Assembly (NCBI GenBank): GCA_002007465.1
Contig: LNAC01000032.1
Span: 7,680,519-7,744,518 of the forward strand
Direction of reading: 5' to 3'
DNA: 64,000 nucleotides
Source of the DNA: Ailurus styani
Taxonomy: Eukaryota; Chordata; Mammalia; Carnivora; Ailuridae
The translations under genes and the position numbers were made by a program. Under the pieces are notes generated by a model. The model did no database searches, had not been told where the DNA came from, and saw only the letters and a program-made list of their open reading frames with translations. Below, piece after piece: positions 1-11,724 of this stretch (position 1 is the stretch's first letter; every line of letters starts with the position of its first letter).

Positions 1-789
1 TTGTGACCAAATACTTCACCATGAACTTTTCAAATGTAATGAATAGCAACCACCTTTTTGAAGCAACTATACAATGCAAAAATGCAGGGTGTCAAGGCAA
101 GGTTAGCAATACGAGAACAAGAGATGAATTGTAAGCTTCCAGTGCTCAACCAAATGGCATAATGGAAAAAAGTAAAAGCACAATAAAAGTGAAGGATAAA
201 TTGGAAGTAATACAGGGGAAGAGAGAATACTGAAAACATAAGTATCAAGGATTGAAGTGACAGATGCAAACTAAATAAATGTATATTAAGAATGAATGAA
301 AAAGAATTAGAAATTATAGAGTACAGCACAGACAAAATAAATCCAACATACATATAAAAGGAATCCCTGAAAAAGAAAATAATAAAATAGTGCAAATAAT
401 AACAATGAAATAGTGCAAATAAATAAATAAAGATACAAGTCAAGAATACTTCAATCTCTATCTTGGGGGAAAGATCAAAACAGAATGAAACAAAAACAAA
501 AATAACCACGTCCCTGGGCAAAATAGTTCAGAAAGTCAGCACTAGAATAAAATTCTATTGAAAGTCACTAGACCTCAAATATAAATTAGGTATCGTTTAT
601 TCAGTCACATAGATAAGAATACCCTAAATTCTACAATGCTAGAAGAAAGAAGAGCAAAATGGTCCTCAGTCCAACTATATTCCAAGAAACAAACATGCAA
701 GAATTTTGAAAATGCAAAATTTCAGAAATGTGGCTCCCAAGGGCCCTTCTTCAGGAATCTATGAGAGGTGACTTTCACCCAATGAGATG

Positions 790-1045
790 ATTAAAAAAAT
801 AACAAACTCGCCAACAATGTACGCTCCTGTTGTAAGTAAATCTTCCCCCAGTGGACAGTGGGGTCTTCAGATGATTATAGCTTTGGACAATTTGACTGCA
901 ACCTCACAAGATACCCTGATCCACAACCTCCCAGCTAAGCATCTCCTAGATTCCTTAATTGCAGAAATTGTGATAGTATCATCATTTGCTGTTTTAAGTT
1001 GCTAAATTATAGAGTAACTTGTTATGCAACCATAGATAACTATAA
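790..1045 (+). mobile_element. MLT1-like (MaLR) LTR, 3' part
   Basis: Ends in the typical MaLR tail pattern: a run like TGCTGTTTTAAGTTGCTAAAT followed by a TTGTTATGCAACCATAGATAACTA-type end. Preceded by sequence resembling the inner LTR (CACAACCTCCCAGCTAAGCATCTCCTAGATTCC type, read in pieces). Strongly decayed; 5' boundary uncertain. The 72-residue open frame at 787-1005 is inside it and is not a gene. Confidence 0.5.
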
Positions 1046-1111
1046 AACGAGGGTTAGAAAGTATTGCATTTGAAGAGGTTGGAACACTAGAAAATAGAAA
1101 GAGGATTTTTT

Positions 1112-1333
1112 TTTTATTTTTTAAAGGACTTTATTTATTTGAGAGAGACATAGAGAGAGAGGGAATGCAAGCAGGGGAAGTGGGAAGGGACAGCAGGCTT
1201 CCCACAGAGCCGGGAGCCTGATGTGGGGCCCAATGCGGGCTCCAAGCGGTGCTCCATGCCAAGCTCGATCCCAGGAGGAGCACAACCTGAGCTGAGGGCA
1301 GATGCTTAACGACTGAGGCACCCAGGAGCCCCT
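1112..1333 (-). mobile_element. Can-SINE (older subfamily)
   Basis: Reverse-oriented tRNA-Lys-derived SINE: oligo-T/AAGGACTTTATTTATTT at the left (A-rich tail complement) and ...GACTGAGGCACCCAGGAGCCCC at the right (tRNA-like head complement). Flanked by 16-bp target duplications AG(A/G)AAGAGGATTTTTT at 1096-1111 and 1334-1349. Sense with respect to BANK1 intron 2. Contains extra internal sequence around 1225-1275. Confidence 0.9.
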
Positions 1334-2654
1334 AGGAAGAGGATTTTTTAAAGAGAGTTGTTGGTGTGCTGTGCATCCCATCACCCCCCCTAGGGAAGAC
1401 AGAGGGATGGCACCACCTTCAAGCACAGTGAGTGACAAGGGCCTCCAGCAAAACACTGGGAACTGATAGATGTATAGATGTTCTCCGGTTTTACAGAACA
1501 AGATTTGTGCTAGACCCATGTTTGGAAGCGACTCAAGGCAAGAGGCTGTGGCTGTGTTGTGCTCAGAGACTAAGATGGTGTTGGCTATACTGAAAATGGC
1601 TTGCATGCCAGAGTTTGACCAGGAAAAGACAAACGCATGTTTTTACAGACAGATGTGGGCCAAGTGGAAGAAAAGTCCAGTTGGGAGAAATTTCGGAGTG
1701 ATTTTTATCAAAAAGTGATACAGGAGAGAACCACAGATATCAACAGTAAGAAACGATAGTGTGTGGACCACCACAAGTAGAGCTTCAAAAGAGGGCAGTC
1801 ATCTCATTAAGGAGCCACAGGTAACACATCCCAGTGAATGAAGGCAACTCCAAAGAACCCAGAAATATGCTCCAAGAAAAGGAGGCAACACTTAATATTT
1901 GATATGGCCAATAGAAAATAAGAACCCCACCACTTCCCTGTAGGAAAGGGAGCCATAGCTAGAACACTGGGAATAAAAGGCTTGAACAGAGGTTGAGAAA
2001 ACCAGGAATGCAGCTGACATGGCACCACCTCTGCACTCAGGAGGAGGGAAAAACTTTAACATTAGAGAGTTTCCAAGTTTTGATTATTACATGGAACTGT
2101 AATTAATTACCAAAGGGGAACCTTGTGTTCTGCTCTTTGACATGTGGCTATATGATTAAAATAAAATTTTTAATTTAAAACTAATTAAAAAAATAACAGT
2201 ATCCCATACCATAGTAATAGATATCATACAATTGTCAGCACAACAGAAGTTTTATAATTCTAATGCAGACTTTCAAAGCTTGGACTGCTACTGACTGGTA
2301 ATAGTAATAGGGTAGATACTAACTCAAGCCTTACCAGTTAAGTAAGAAATCACCTCCTAGAACCAAACTGCCATGTATTATAGCATACCATACCTGTTCT
2401 TCCAAGTATGAGCTCTTACAGGCTACCCTAAGGGATGTATTTATAAACCATTTTTAAAACAACTGATAAGCCCTGATTAGAATGAAGCTAAAAATTAAGA
2501 ACCTTCAAGCATTTGAGGGAAGTATAACATACATACAACATAAAGTTTGCTTCCATTTTTCTTTTTTATCCTAATATCAGATAGTCATTGGTTCAAAAAA
2601 AAACTTTAGATTTCTTAATTATAAAAAAACACAAAGAATATTTGGCAACACTAC

Positions 2655-3053
2655 CTCCGAATATGATACTCTCAATTACAGCGATGTAATCTTGGGGCTC
2701 CTGTTCAGTAGACATCTCCCATCTGCCTCCAGCGATATTTAATAATTTGTAGAGCTGATCTGAACTCGTCACCCCACACAGCAGAGTAACCACACTTTCT
2801 GGTGAATGAAGTACCTTTTCCAGAAACTGACATTTCTTTGGAGTTAGGTCTTTAAGCAGGCCATTTGATAATATCAAAAGTTTACATTTGTAAGAGTTTA
2901 AATTCAAAAATTCCAAATCCCAAAAAGAGTAATTCTCCAAGCGATATAACAGGACTGCTTCCCTTTTCACAACATGTAAAAAAACTTGTGTCAAGTACAG
3001 AGCCCATTCCTCAGCATCTTCTTCATATATCATTATGATGTCTCTTGTATTTT
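2655..3053 (-). CDS. BANK1: BANK1 coding exon 2 (TIR-like domain)
   Basis: BANK1 is a cytoplasmic adaptor of B cells that links the B-cell receptor and LYN to IP3 receptors and also acts in TLR signalling. Seen: an acceptor (pyrimidine-rich tract then CAG) ends at 3054 and a donor G|GTAGTG begins at 2654. The 399-nt exon is open throughout and encodes residues 24-157. It contains IMIYEEDAEEWALYLT, KREAVLLYRLEN, LTPKKCQFLEKVLHSPESVV and TLLCGV, all closely matching the human TIR-like segment as I know it. Both ends are phase 1, so it joins exon 1 in frame. The ATG at 3033 is internal Met31, not the gene start. Frame past 2655 is intronic read-through. Exon 3 lies outside the window. Alternative: the paralogue PIK3AP1, but the wording is BANK1-specific. 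Confidence 0.95.
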
Positions 3054-3539
3054 CTGGAAAAAGAGAAAATGATATATTAATTGTCTTATGTTTGAAATGC
3101 TGACAGCATATTATATTAATTTAAAAAATTTCTATGTACACTCTATGGAATATATTACTTTTATTATACCAGAAACCAGTAATATAATTCAAGTTACCCC
3201 ATTATGAAATCATAAAGGATTAAAGTAATCCTTAAGGTCAACACAGTTCATGCTTTGTGTGAGTCTACACTGAACTCATTGTACCAGAGAGAACCAGGAT
3301 GCTCAACCCAAAGAAGAGAGAGGTTTTATGGTAGAACAAAAAGAATATTTTGTGGGATTATGGGAGCTAGGCTACTAGACCTGGCTGTGCCAGTAACAAC
3401 AAAATTTACCTAGATCACAGTATTTAACTCCTTTGAGCTACTGTTTCTTCTTCTACTTAATGAAAGTAAAAGTAAGTAAATAAATAAGCCCTACCTAAGG
3501 AATCGGATTGTTCTGTGAAGATATGAGAGAATTTTCATT

Positions 3540-5020
3540 AAAGAACTTTCAAATCCTTTTTCCAGGTAAAGATGACTGCCTAAAGACAGGTGACAGAATT
3601 TCCATCCCCAGAATACTAACAAAACAAAAACTTTTTAAAAAGAAAGAAATTCAAAAGCAGAAATGAAATAAAGGGAGTACTATCTCATGTCATAAACTAA
3701 ATTTCATGCTGATGAAATAATTAGAGGTTCTGATGGGACAACAATAATCCTAAACCTCTCTCTAAATCCATAACCAATTCTGATAAAGAGACCTGAGTCA
3801 TCACCAAAACCACCAGGTGCTTATGAATCTCTTCCCTATTTGGAAACTGATCAGGGAGCGTCTGCAGGAATAGGAAAGACTGTCAGGACTCTCCACAAGC
3901 CAAGGCTCACAGATGAGTCAGGAAAGCTGGGCAAACCCCACAGGAGCTCAAGTCCATCCTTGGGCAGAGGACAGGGGCCTTGCAGACAATATTTAACTGG
4001 TCTCATTAGAGACTACAACTCAGGACCTCCAACCCAGGACACTTTGCTTCTTCTCCCCTTTTCTCTCTGGTCATAAAAAACTGACTGGAATATAGATTTT
4101 TGTCACCCAAACTGTAGTTTGAAGGGAAATATAAAAAGTAGCAAAAAAGATAGGGAGGGAAATTTAAAGAATAATTTGTTCATACTATCTTAAGCAAACA
4201 GAAGCCTAAACAGAGCTAAGAGAAACACAAGCAAAATGAAAAGATAAATAATATAAATTTGTAGTTGTGGGAAGGGATTAAGCAAATAATATTAACAATG
4301 GTAATATGATCATAAAAATAATGAAAGTAACACAGCATGCAAAGACTAGTAGAAATCTTAAGCAGGGAAGAAAAAAACTCCATAAAAGTTGCCTATAATA
4401 TAAAAAGGCCAGAGATTAAATAAAATCAGGGTTCAAAGACAAGTTGATTTAACTTTTTTAAAAAAGTGTCATTTAAAAGTATATGAGATAAGGAGACAAA
4501 TGGAGCCAAAACAGTATCATTACCCAGATAATATATAAATTAGAAAAAGCAATAACTAGGATAAACATAGATAATATTTTAATTTCTGGACTAAAACAAA
4601 AGCTTGATATTTTCATAGTAAATGCAGAAAAAGAGAACAAGGTTATAGCACTTGGTAAAAATATGATATGTCTGGGTAAGAGACAAAAAAGGAAAAGACT
4701 CAATATAAAGACAATCTAAAAGCTGAGGTAGAAAAGAACAAAATAAATGAAAATATTTTAAAATATAATTTAAAAAATCCTGAAAATATAAAAGGAAAAT
4801 AAACCAGTTCCATGTATCAGTGGGGCAAGATCAAGTTCTAAGAAAAATTGTTAAGGGAAAATCTATCTTAATGAAATTGTCCTTGGTTTAATGATTATTA
4901 TAAAATGTCTTCATGTGTTCAGGAAAGAAGAGCAACTCATCCAGGAGGAGAAAAATACTAAGTTGGTCAAAGATTTCTTCAGAGCAATTTCAAGCTCAGG
5001 TTAGAATGAATTACAAGAAC
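3540..5020 (+). mobile_element. Possible old L1/HAL1-like sequence
   Basis: A-rich, AAGAA-rich composition without stop-free frames, immediately upstream of a recognisable L1 3' end in the same orientation. Resemblance is compositional and contextual only; I cannot assign boundaries or subfamily. Confidence 0.25.
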
Positions 5021-5319
5021 GTTCTTACAGAAATAATTTTATAGTATATCCATAATATAGAATATTGTACAGCAGTGAAAATGAACCACTGCTACATGCA
5101 ACATAGATAAATCCAAAGACAAAAGATGGGGTGAAAGAAGAAAAAGAATGTATTCTGCAATGATTGTATTTATATGAAGTTCAAAAACAAACAAAAAAAC
5201 ATCGATGGTAATACAGATAGAATATCTGGACATAGGATTAATGAATGAAAGCAGGCATGGGAGAATCTGCCAGGATTTTGAAAATGTTCTCATCTTGGTC
5301 TGAATGGTTGTCATCCAAA

Positions 5320-5370
<51 letters not shown>

Positions 5371-5560
5371 CACACATAAATGTGTATATATATATAATGT
5401 TACCCAAAGTGTGTGTATGTGTGTGTATATATATACATAAATGCATATATAATGTGTATATATGTATATATACATTTATATATGTTTATTTATCTGCATA
5501 TCTTAGATTGTATGTGTAAATTATTCTGCAATAAAAAAGTAAAGTATCAAAAGAAAGAAG
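5020..5560 (+). mobile_element. L1 3' end (old L1M-type)
   Basis: Contains the ORF2-end/3'UTR landmarks of old L1s: a GAATATTGTACAGCAGTGAA motif, a CTACATGCAACAT motif and TTTATATGAAGTTCAAAAAC, ending near TGCAATAAAAAAGTAAAG. The 3'UTR part has been expanded by a TG/TA repeat (separate entry). Confidence 0.65.
5321..5490 (+). repeat. (TG)n/(TA)n compound microsatellite with an internal duplication
   Basis: A pure TG run (about 48 bases from 5321) passes into TA/TG mixtures up to about 5490. The block CCAAAGTGT...ACATAAATG...ATATAATG occurs twice (about 5306-5398 and 5402-5454), differing mainly in TG-run length, so a tandem duplication is embedded in it. Confidence 0.9.
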
Positions 5561-5777
5561 AAAGTACCATGAATACAGTTGTGCAAGAGGCCTGGAGACC
5601 AGTAGGGACTTAAAACAGGTGAATGGAGCATTTTGGGAGGGTGAGCCTGAGCGCATTACAGGAAACCAACAGATACTAGTTAGAATTAGTACATCAAGAA
5701 GTTGTAGTATAGATGTATCTTCCAGAAACATGGAATAGAACAACAAAAAGGAAAATTTTGAAAGAACTATGGCTCTT

Positions 5778-5990
5778 GGGTGCCTGGGTGGCTCAGTGGG
5801 TTAAAGCCTCTGCTTTCGGCTCAGGTCATGATCTCAGGGTCCTGGGATCGAGGCCCGCATCGGGCTCCCTGCTCAGCGGGGAGCCTGCTTCCTCCTCTCT
5901 CTCTCTCTGCCTGCCTCTCTGCTACTTGTGATCTCTCTCTCTCCTCTCTGTCAAATAAATAAATAAATAAATAATCTTTAAAAAAAAAAA
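5778..5990 (+). mobile_element. Can-SINE (young, mustelid-type subfamily)
   Basis: Full structure: tRNA-Lys-like head with Pol III A box (TGGCTCAGTGGG) and B box region (GGGATCGAGGC), CT-rich middle, (AAAT)n and oligo-A tail. Target duplications AAGAACTATGG(C/T)TCTT, 16 bp, at 5762-5777 and 5991-6006. Low divergence suggests a recent insertion. Antisense to BANK1. Confidence 0.95.
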
Positions 5991-6703
5991 AAGAACTATG
6001 GTTCTTGAGGTTCTATGGGAATGGAATTGTGTTTGGTGAAGTGGAGAGCAGAGGACTGCTGGTTTTCATTATAGATGTTTTATTATTGTTCAATATGCAA
6101 GTATAACCATACTCAAAATTTAAATAACAAAGAAGAATACAGGCTACAAATAGAAGACCCAAAGTAAACAAAATGGAAATGTAAAAAGTTTGAAAAAAGA
6201 ACACATGGTAGGTTGCATACAAGTACATATAGAACAAAGACAAAATATTGAGGGGATTATGAATGCACTAAAAAATCAGATGTTAAACATCTTGATGAAA
6301 TAAAAGTACTCATGGAATGGGAAAGCTGAGCATTTGAAGAAAAAATAGTATAAAATATTAACCTCATCTTTCATAGAATTTAGTCATTTAATACCTCCTA
6401 AATTTGAAATATGAATTTAAAAAATGATTCTATTCTCTCACTATTTTTGTATTATTTTCCCTAAACAATAACAATTTAGAGAGTATTCCAAGTAAATATT
6501 TTTATCTGAAAATTAATGTCCTTCAATTTTACTTTATATTAATTTATTTTATTTTAAAATAGCACATAGAATATGACCTCATCTTTAAACAATCACTCCA
6601 TGAGCATCTACTTAAAGTAATTTTATTGATTGTTAGCAACAGTTATCCATGAAAGATAAGACTGTGAAAGATATACTGTTTTCTTTTTTAAAAAACTCTT
6701 CCA

Positions 6704-6911
6704 GGGGAGCCTGGGTGGCTCAGTCAGTTAAGCATCTGCTTTCAGCTCAGGTCATGATCTCAGGGTCCTGGGATCCAGCCCCGTGTTGGACTCCCTGCTC
6801 AAAGGAGAGTCTACTTCTCCCTTTCCCTCTACCCCTTCCCACTGTTTGTGGCTCTCTTGTTCTCTCTCTCAAGTAAATAAAATCTTAAAAAATAAAAATA
6901 AATAAAAAATT
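6704..6911 (+). mobile_element. Can-SINE (older subfamily)
   Basis: Head GGGGAGCCTGGGTGGCTCAG with GTTAAGCATCTGC instead of the young GTTAAAGCCTCTGC. A-rich tail with AAATAAAATC. Imperfect flanking duplication AAAAACT(CT)TCCA at 6690-6703 and 6912-6922. Confidence 0.9.
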
Positions 6912-7589
6912 AAAAACTTCCATATTGCTTATATTTCTATAGTAAACCTGTATTATTTTATAAAACAAAATAATCATCCTAAAAAATCAGTAGTAAGGTA
7001 TTATCATGAATACAAAGAGCAAAATACCAAAACTCTAGCAATCTACAATTATCTTTTTTTTCTTCTGGATATAAAGCTTGTATTTTCTACAACACTGATG
7101 GGCTGATTAATACTATAATGATTTTGAGAGCTATTGTATTTTTATTGAATTATCTACACCTTTTCTTATGATATAAATATTATCTCCAAGGAGAGATGCT
7201 TCCTCTTTCAACTTCTTGATTCCTAAACAATGCCTTCCACAATTTCTTGAACAGGTATTCAGTAGATTTTTTAATACACTTATGTGTGCAGCATGAAAAC
7301 GACATCTGGCAGAAAACATATGGGAATCATACACAAGTTGTGTATGAGTCATCAGGGTAGTTCTGTTATTCTCTGTGTAGTATCTCACTCAGCCTGGATG
7401 TTAAATAAATACTTATTGAACAAACACAAACATGGCTCATAATTCAGTATTTTTATGTTTGAGGAAGGGTAGAGAAAGAGTTTTCTTTCTGTTATATACA
7501 GTCGGAATAGGTTACTGTATAGTTATAAAGAGGTAAGATAAAATTCATAATGTGAATTATCAAGTGTTTCAAGTAAACTAGGACTCTCT

Positions 7590-7740
7590 GTGTTTTACAT
7601 ATATCATATTACTTTATTCTCAAAATTACCCTATTGAGTAAATTCAAACATTATTGTCAGTTTACAGATGGGAAAATTGACTTAGTACTAGAATTTGGGT
7701 TCTAATGCAGGCAGTCTGACCCTAGTTAGTTTTAAACTCT
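7590..7740 (-). repeat. MIR fragment
   Basis: Reverse MIR core: TTTACAGATGGGAAAATTGA followed by a degraded GGCAGTCTGACCC stretch. Mammal-wide SINE fossil, divergent. Confidence 0.5.
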
Positions 7741-8018
7741 AACAGCAAAGGACACAATAACATTATTTAAAAGATTAAGACAGATTCTTCATAGGTGATA
7801 TGAGTTAGCAGCCTATGAGTTAATCTCAAGTATGCAAAATGTGTGAAATCTTACAGGGACTCTGGTTCCCACCAAGGAAAAAAAGGAAATAGAACATTTG
7901 ATGTACTCCAAGAGTGTGGTTATCTATGAAGAACTTAGAGAACTATTTTCTTGACTCTAAAATGTAAATCAATAAAATTATAGAACAAACTTTGAGGATA
8001 TTTTAAAGTACAGAGCAA

Positions 8019-8200
8019 GGGGTGCCTGGGTGGCTCAGTTGGTTAAACATCTGACTCTTGATTTCGGCTGAGGTCATGATCTCAGAGTTGTGCGACCAAG
8101 CACTAGGGAGGGCTCCATGCTCAATGTAGAGTCTGCTTGTCTCTCTCCCTCTGCTCCTTGCCCCCCTCTCGCTCTCTCTCTCTCTAAAATAAATAAATAG
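8019..8200 (+). mobile_element. Can-SINE (older subfamily)
   Basis: Head GGGGTGCCTGGGTGGCTCAG, then the ACATCTGACTCTTGATTTCGGC variant of the older subfamily. Ends in CT-rich sequence and AAAATAAATAAATAG. No clean target duplication found. Confidence 0.9.
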
Positions 8201-8504
8201 AATATTTACAGAATGAATATTTCCATGTTATGTAGTTGAGTATCACACTACCATAGAAAATGAATTCTACAGACATTCATGACTTATCTTTCAAAAACTT
8301 CCCAAGAAAGTAGACAGGTAATCTTTCTCAATATTCTATGGCCATTTTATTCTTAGGTTGAAATTGAGCCATCCTTTTAAATTCATACTTGACTTATAGT
8401 TTGTCTATAATCCCTATATGACAATTTTCAAAAGCTTGAAGGTAAGCTTTCAATGTCATCCCTTTCTTCTCTATAGATAAAATCATTTCAATCTTTTAAT
8501 CTTT

Positions 8505-8700
8505 AACTTTCTCAATTATTATTTATTGACACTTTCCATGTAATAGGCATGTTGCTAAGCATGTAACATGTATTATTTCACTTAATATTCGTAAAACTAC
8601 ATGGAGTTGCCCTGTTGTTCTTACTTTACTGGTGATCACAGAGCCTCAGAGAGGTTCAGTAACTTGTCAGGACCACAAAGACAGTAATTGTTTCTTACTC
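8505..8700 (-). repeat. MIR fragment
   Basis: Reverse MIR pattern: TATTTATTGACACTTTCCATGT, GTATTATTTCACTTAAT, CAGAGCCTCAGAGAGGTTCA and GTAACTTGTCAGGACCAC in the expected order. Confidence 0.7.
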
Positions 8701-10303
8701 TGCCTTCCAATCTTTTTGTTTTGAAACCATGTTGAGTCAAAAGGCAAAAGTTAATAAAAGGCCTTTTCACAGCCACGGTTTTCTTTTTCCTTATTCTAGA
8801 AAACAGAAGTTTGTCCTTGAGTGACATCTGGACTATAGCCCCAACAACAGTTCTCTATTGATTTTCATGAGAAACCTACTGGCCTTTGTTTTACACACTT
8901 GAAATAATCAAACCTAAATCATTACTTGCCAGTTTAAGGAAGGTTTTTGTCATTAAGATTGACCAACTTTTATAGGCTGTGAAATGAAACAATAAAAGAT
9001 GAATCGGAAATACAGAAACAAAAAATTTTCATTCCTGGAAAGCTTCAGCAAAATAAAAGGAAACTGCTTTTAAAGATTCAAATAAAGTCTGTAAATAAAT
9101 TATTTAAAATGTAAATCTCCAGTCTAAAAACATAATGTAAATGCCAGCATTTTACAATGGTAGAACAGAATAAGCCTCATTAATTTTCATAAATTTACTC
9201 TAAAGTGTTCTTTCAGATTCCATAATGATGCCTTTTATTTATCCTACAAAGTACTATAACAAATTTTTTAACTTGAAGGAAATTTGTATCAATAATTGAT
9301 ATCAATAATTGCTTTTGCACTGAGAGCAGATTACACTACATATTACCAAAAGAATGAGACTGATCATGAATCAAAACCCTTCCTATTACATATGTGTAGT
9401 TTCAAATGGCATAATTTTTTCTTTTTGAAAAATATCCCATCTCTTACCCATGTCTGTGCATAATGAAGAAAGACAGCATAATGCATCTTTTCAATATTAT
9501 ATTTTTCTACCTGGTGACCAAAGTGCAGAAGAAAAAAGAGCAGAAAATTATAAAGAAATGACTTATAGCCATAATGGCTTCAGTAGTGATAACATGAACA
9601 TTAATCTTGATAGAATCACACACCACAAATATATCATTATTCAAAATACACAGTAAGTGTAACAAAACTTGTCTTAACTTGCTCTAACTTTGTACTTTAA
9701 CTAGTACAACAAGGAAACAAAACTGGGGATTTTTTCAAAAGCATTAATGTAGTAAAACACACTATAACTCATGTTTTTCCTCTAGGAAAGTTGGTTAATT
9801 TCAGGTATTCAGAGTGGCAAAAAATACCAGGGGTTTTCTGTGTATATCTGTGTAACAGATTCTGCTAATGTACATCCCTTATCTTCTTGGCCCAAGAGTT
9901 GGAGGTTAGTGGTCAGCTGTTAAGTACGCTGACCATTTCCCACCTCTGTTTTGCTGCCTGAGGACTTTCTCTGTTCTGAGGGAGCTTCCTCAATGTCATG
10001 CATCTGCCTGGCAGCTCAGAGGTGTGGGGTTTTAGGGCAGGGAGGGCTGCAAAGAGGGATGGAAATCAGTGTGCAAATAACAGTTTTCCCATCCTTCAGT
10101 GGGACAATTCTGGGGTTTATTCTACATAGGAATGCTGAATTGAAATTGTCTATCATGTTATTCTGCTTACTAATATATGCATTATTAGCTTTTCTCCCCT
10201 TGTCTCACATTCCCTATTCTTCCCCTAGTGCTTCATGGGCTCATCCTCTAAATCAACTACCTACACTCATGTCCAATTCTCAGAGTTTTCTTCAGGAGAA
10301 ATC

Positions 10304-10397
10304 TTTCTCTCTCTCTCTCCATATATATATACATACATATGCATATATATATGTATGTATATGCATATATATATGTATGTATATACATATATATAGA
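10304..10397 (+). repeat. CT run followed by TA/TATG palindromic microsatellite
   Basis: A CT tract then repeated units of GTATGTATATGCATATATAT; the units are self-complementary around TATGCATA and TATACATA. Polymorphism and cruciform potential likely. Confidence 0.85.
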
Positions 10398-10950
10398 TCA
10401 ACTTAGCTCTTCCTTTCAAATACAGGAAGGCACGAACATATCAATTTAACATTATGCTTTTCAACTATGATGACGAACAATCAGGAAAAGTTATTTTTAT
10501 ATAAATGCAGAACCTTCCTCTTGCTTCTTCCTTTTAGGATGCAAACAAATGCTTTTGTGCTTCACAGAATAACCTTGTAAGAGAAAAAAAAAATCATGGT
10601 GTGAATTGTTACAGGATTACTGTGCAAAGACCTTCTACCTCTCATATATAAACTGCAAATGTTCAACTCCTCCACCTTATTTGTTTTTAATCTCTGATAC
10701 AAATTATTAATAGTTTATTTAAATTATAAACATAAATGATTCTGTATCTGTGAGCAGATTGTAAAATATTTCAAACTTAGTGCAAATTTGAGGAATCCTA
10801 TTTCTGCAATGTCCATATCCTTTGCCTCCTTTTATTGCCATTACCCTATGGATTATTCAATCTAACACAACATTGACCATAAGACAGGTTATTATTTGAT
10901 ATTCCTCTAAGAAAAAATACTGTGGTCAAATAAACTATAATATACTATAA

Positions 10951-11125
10951 TTTTTTAAGAGATGAAGGGGGAAGGGCAGAGAGAGAGAGGGAGAGAGAGA
11001 ATCTTAAGCAGTCTCCATGCCTAGCACCAAGCCTAACGCAGGGCTTGATCTCACAACCCTGAGATCATAACCTGAGCTGAATTTAAGAGTTGGATGTTTA
11101 ACTGACTAAGCTACCCAGGTGCCAA
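10951..11125 (-). mobile_element. Can-SINE (older, divergent)
   Basis: Reverse copy ending GACTAAGCTACCCAGGTGCC. Target duplication AATATACTATAA at 10939-10950 and 11126-11137. Tail complement is short and mutated. Sense with respect to BANK1. Confidence 0.88.
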
Positions 11126-11349
11126 AATATACTATAAATTTTAAGATGAATTCTGATTTCAGAGAATTTGACTAGCCCCAAACAGAAAAACACCGTCAGA
11201 ATTAATTGAATACAGTAATAGTATCACATTTACACAGTCTCTTAAATGTTTCTCATTTCTTCAATTCACCCTCAAGAATAATCTCCTTAGGACCTATATA
11301 TTTTTTATGATGTCCAGACTGATTCCTCCCACAAGTATTACATCACTTA

Positions 11350-11724
11350 GGCTGCCATGCCCATGTCAGTGGAAAGCACATCAGAACATTAGCAGGTGAG
11401 AGAAAGGAATGATAGGGTTAATTACTAGCTCTCTCATTCACTTCCCCATTGTGGTTTTGGCAGTACCTCTTTCTTTTGTGGCCCTCTTTTCCGTGGCTTT
11501 TCTTCCGTGGCTCTAGTTTTCATGCAGCTCTAGCAACCATCTTCCCTCCCCGTCCCTTATTTGGGTAGTAAAGGATTCCTGCTGTTAGTCTTCCAATACT
11601 TAACTATCTCTTCTTGGGTTCTACAGCCCTGCACATGTGAACAAATAATCCCTTCATTATTTTTTTTCAGTTAAAATCTCTGATGGTGACATCTGTTTCC
11701 TGCCAGGATCCTGATAAATACAGG
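11350..11724 (+). mobile_element. ERVL-type LTR (MLT2-like), 5' LTR of a provirus remnant
   Basis: The end GACATCTGTTTCCTGCCAGG-ATCCTGATAAATAC is the terminus I know from MLT2/ERVL-like LTRs. It is followed at once by GTACTAGGAGTGG, a decayed tRNA-primer-type site. The pyrimidine-rich interior fits an LTR. The 5' boundary is approximate. Antisense to BANK1. Confidence 0.5.

Larger units (their letters stand above)
1..2654 (-). other. BANK1: BANK1 intron 2 (partial)
   Basis: Begins with the GTAGTG donor at 2654 and runs off the left edge. Apart from an LTR tail (790-1045) and a Can-SINE (1112-1333), the AT-rich sequence at 1-780 and 1350-2600 shows no feature I recognise. Open frames here lack codon structure or family resemblance. 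Confidence 0.85.

Noticed and set aside
2593..2654. Continuation of the exon 2 frame to 2593
   Set aside because: The residues after the GTAGTG donor diverge from BANK1 and become low-complexity; it is intronic read-through.
5039..5519. Open frames rich in His-Thr or Cys-Val
   Set aside because: They are translations of the TG/CA microsatellite.
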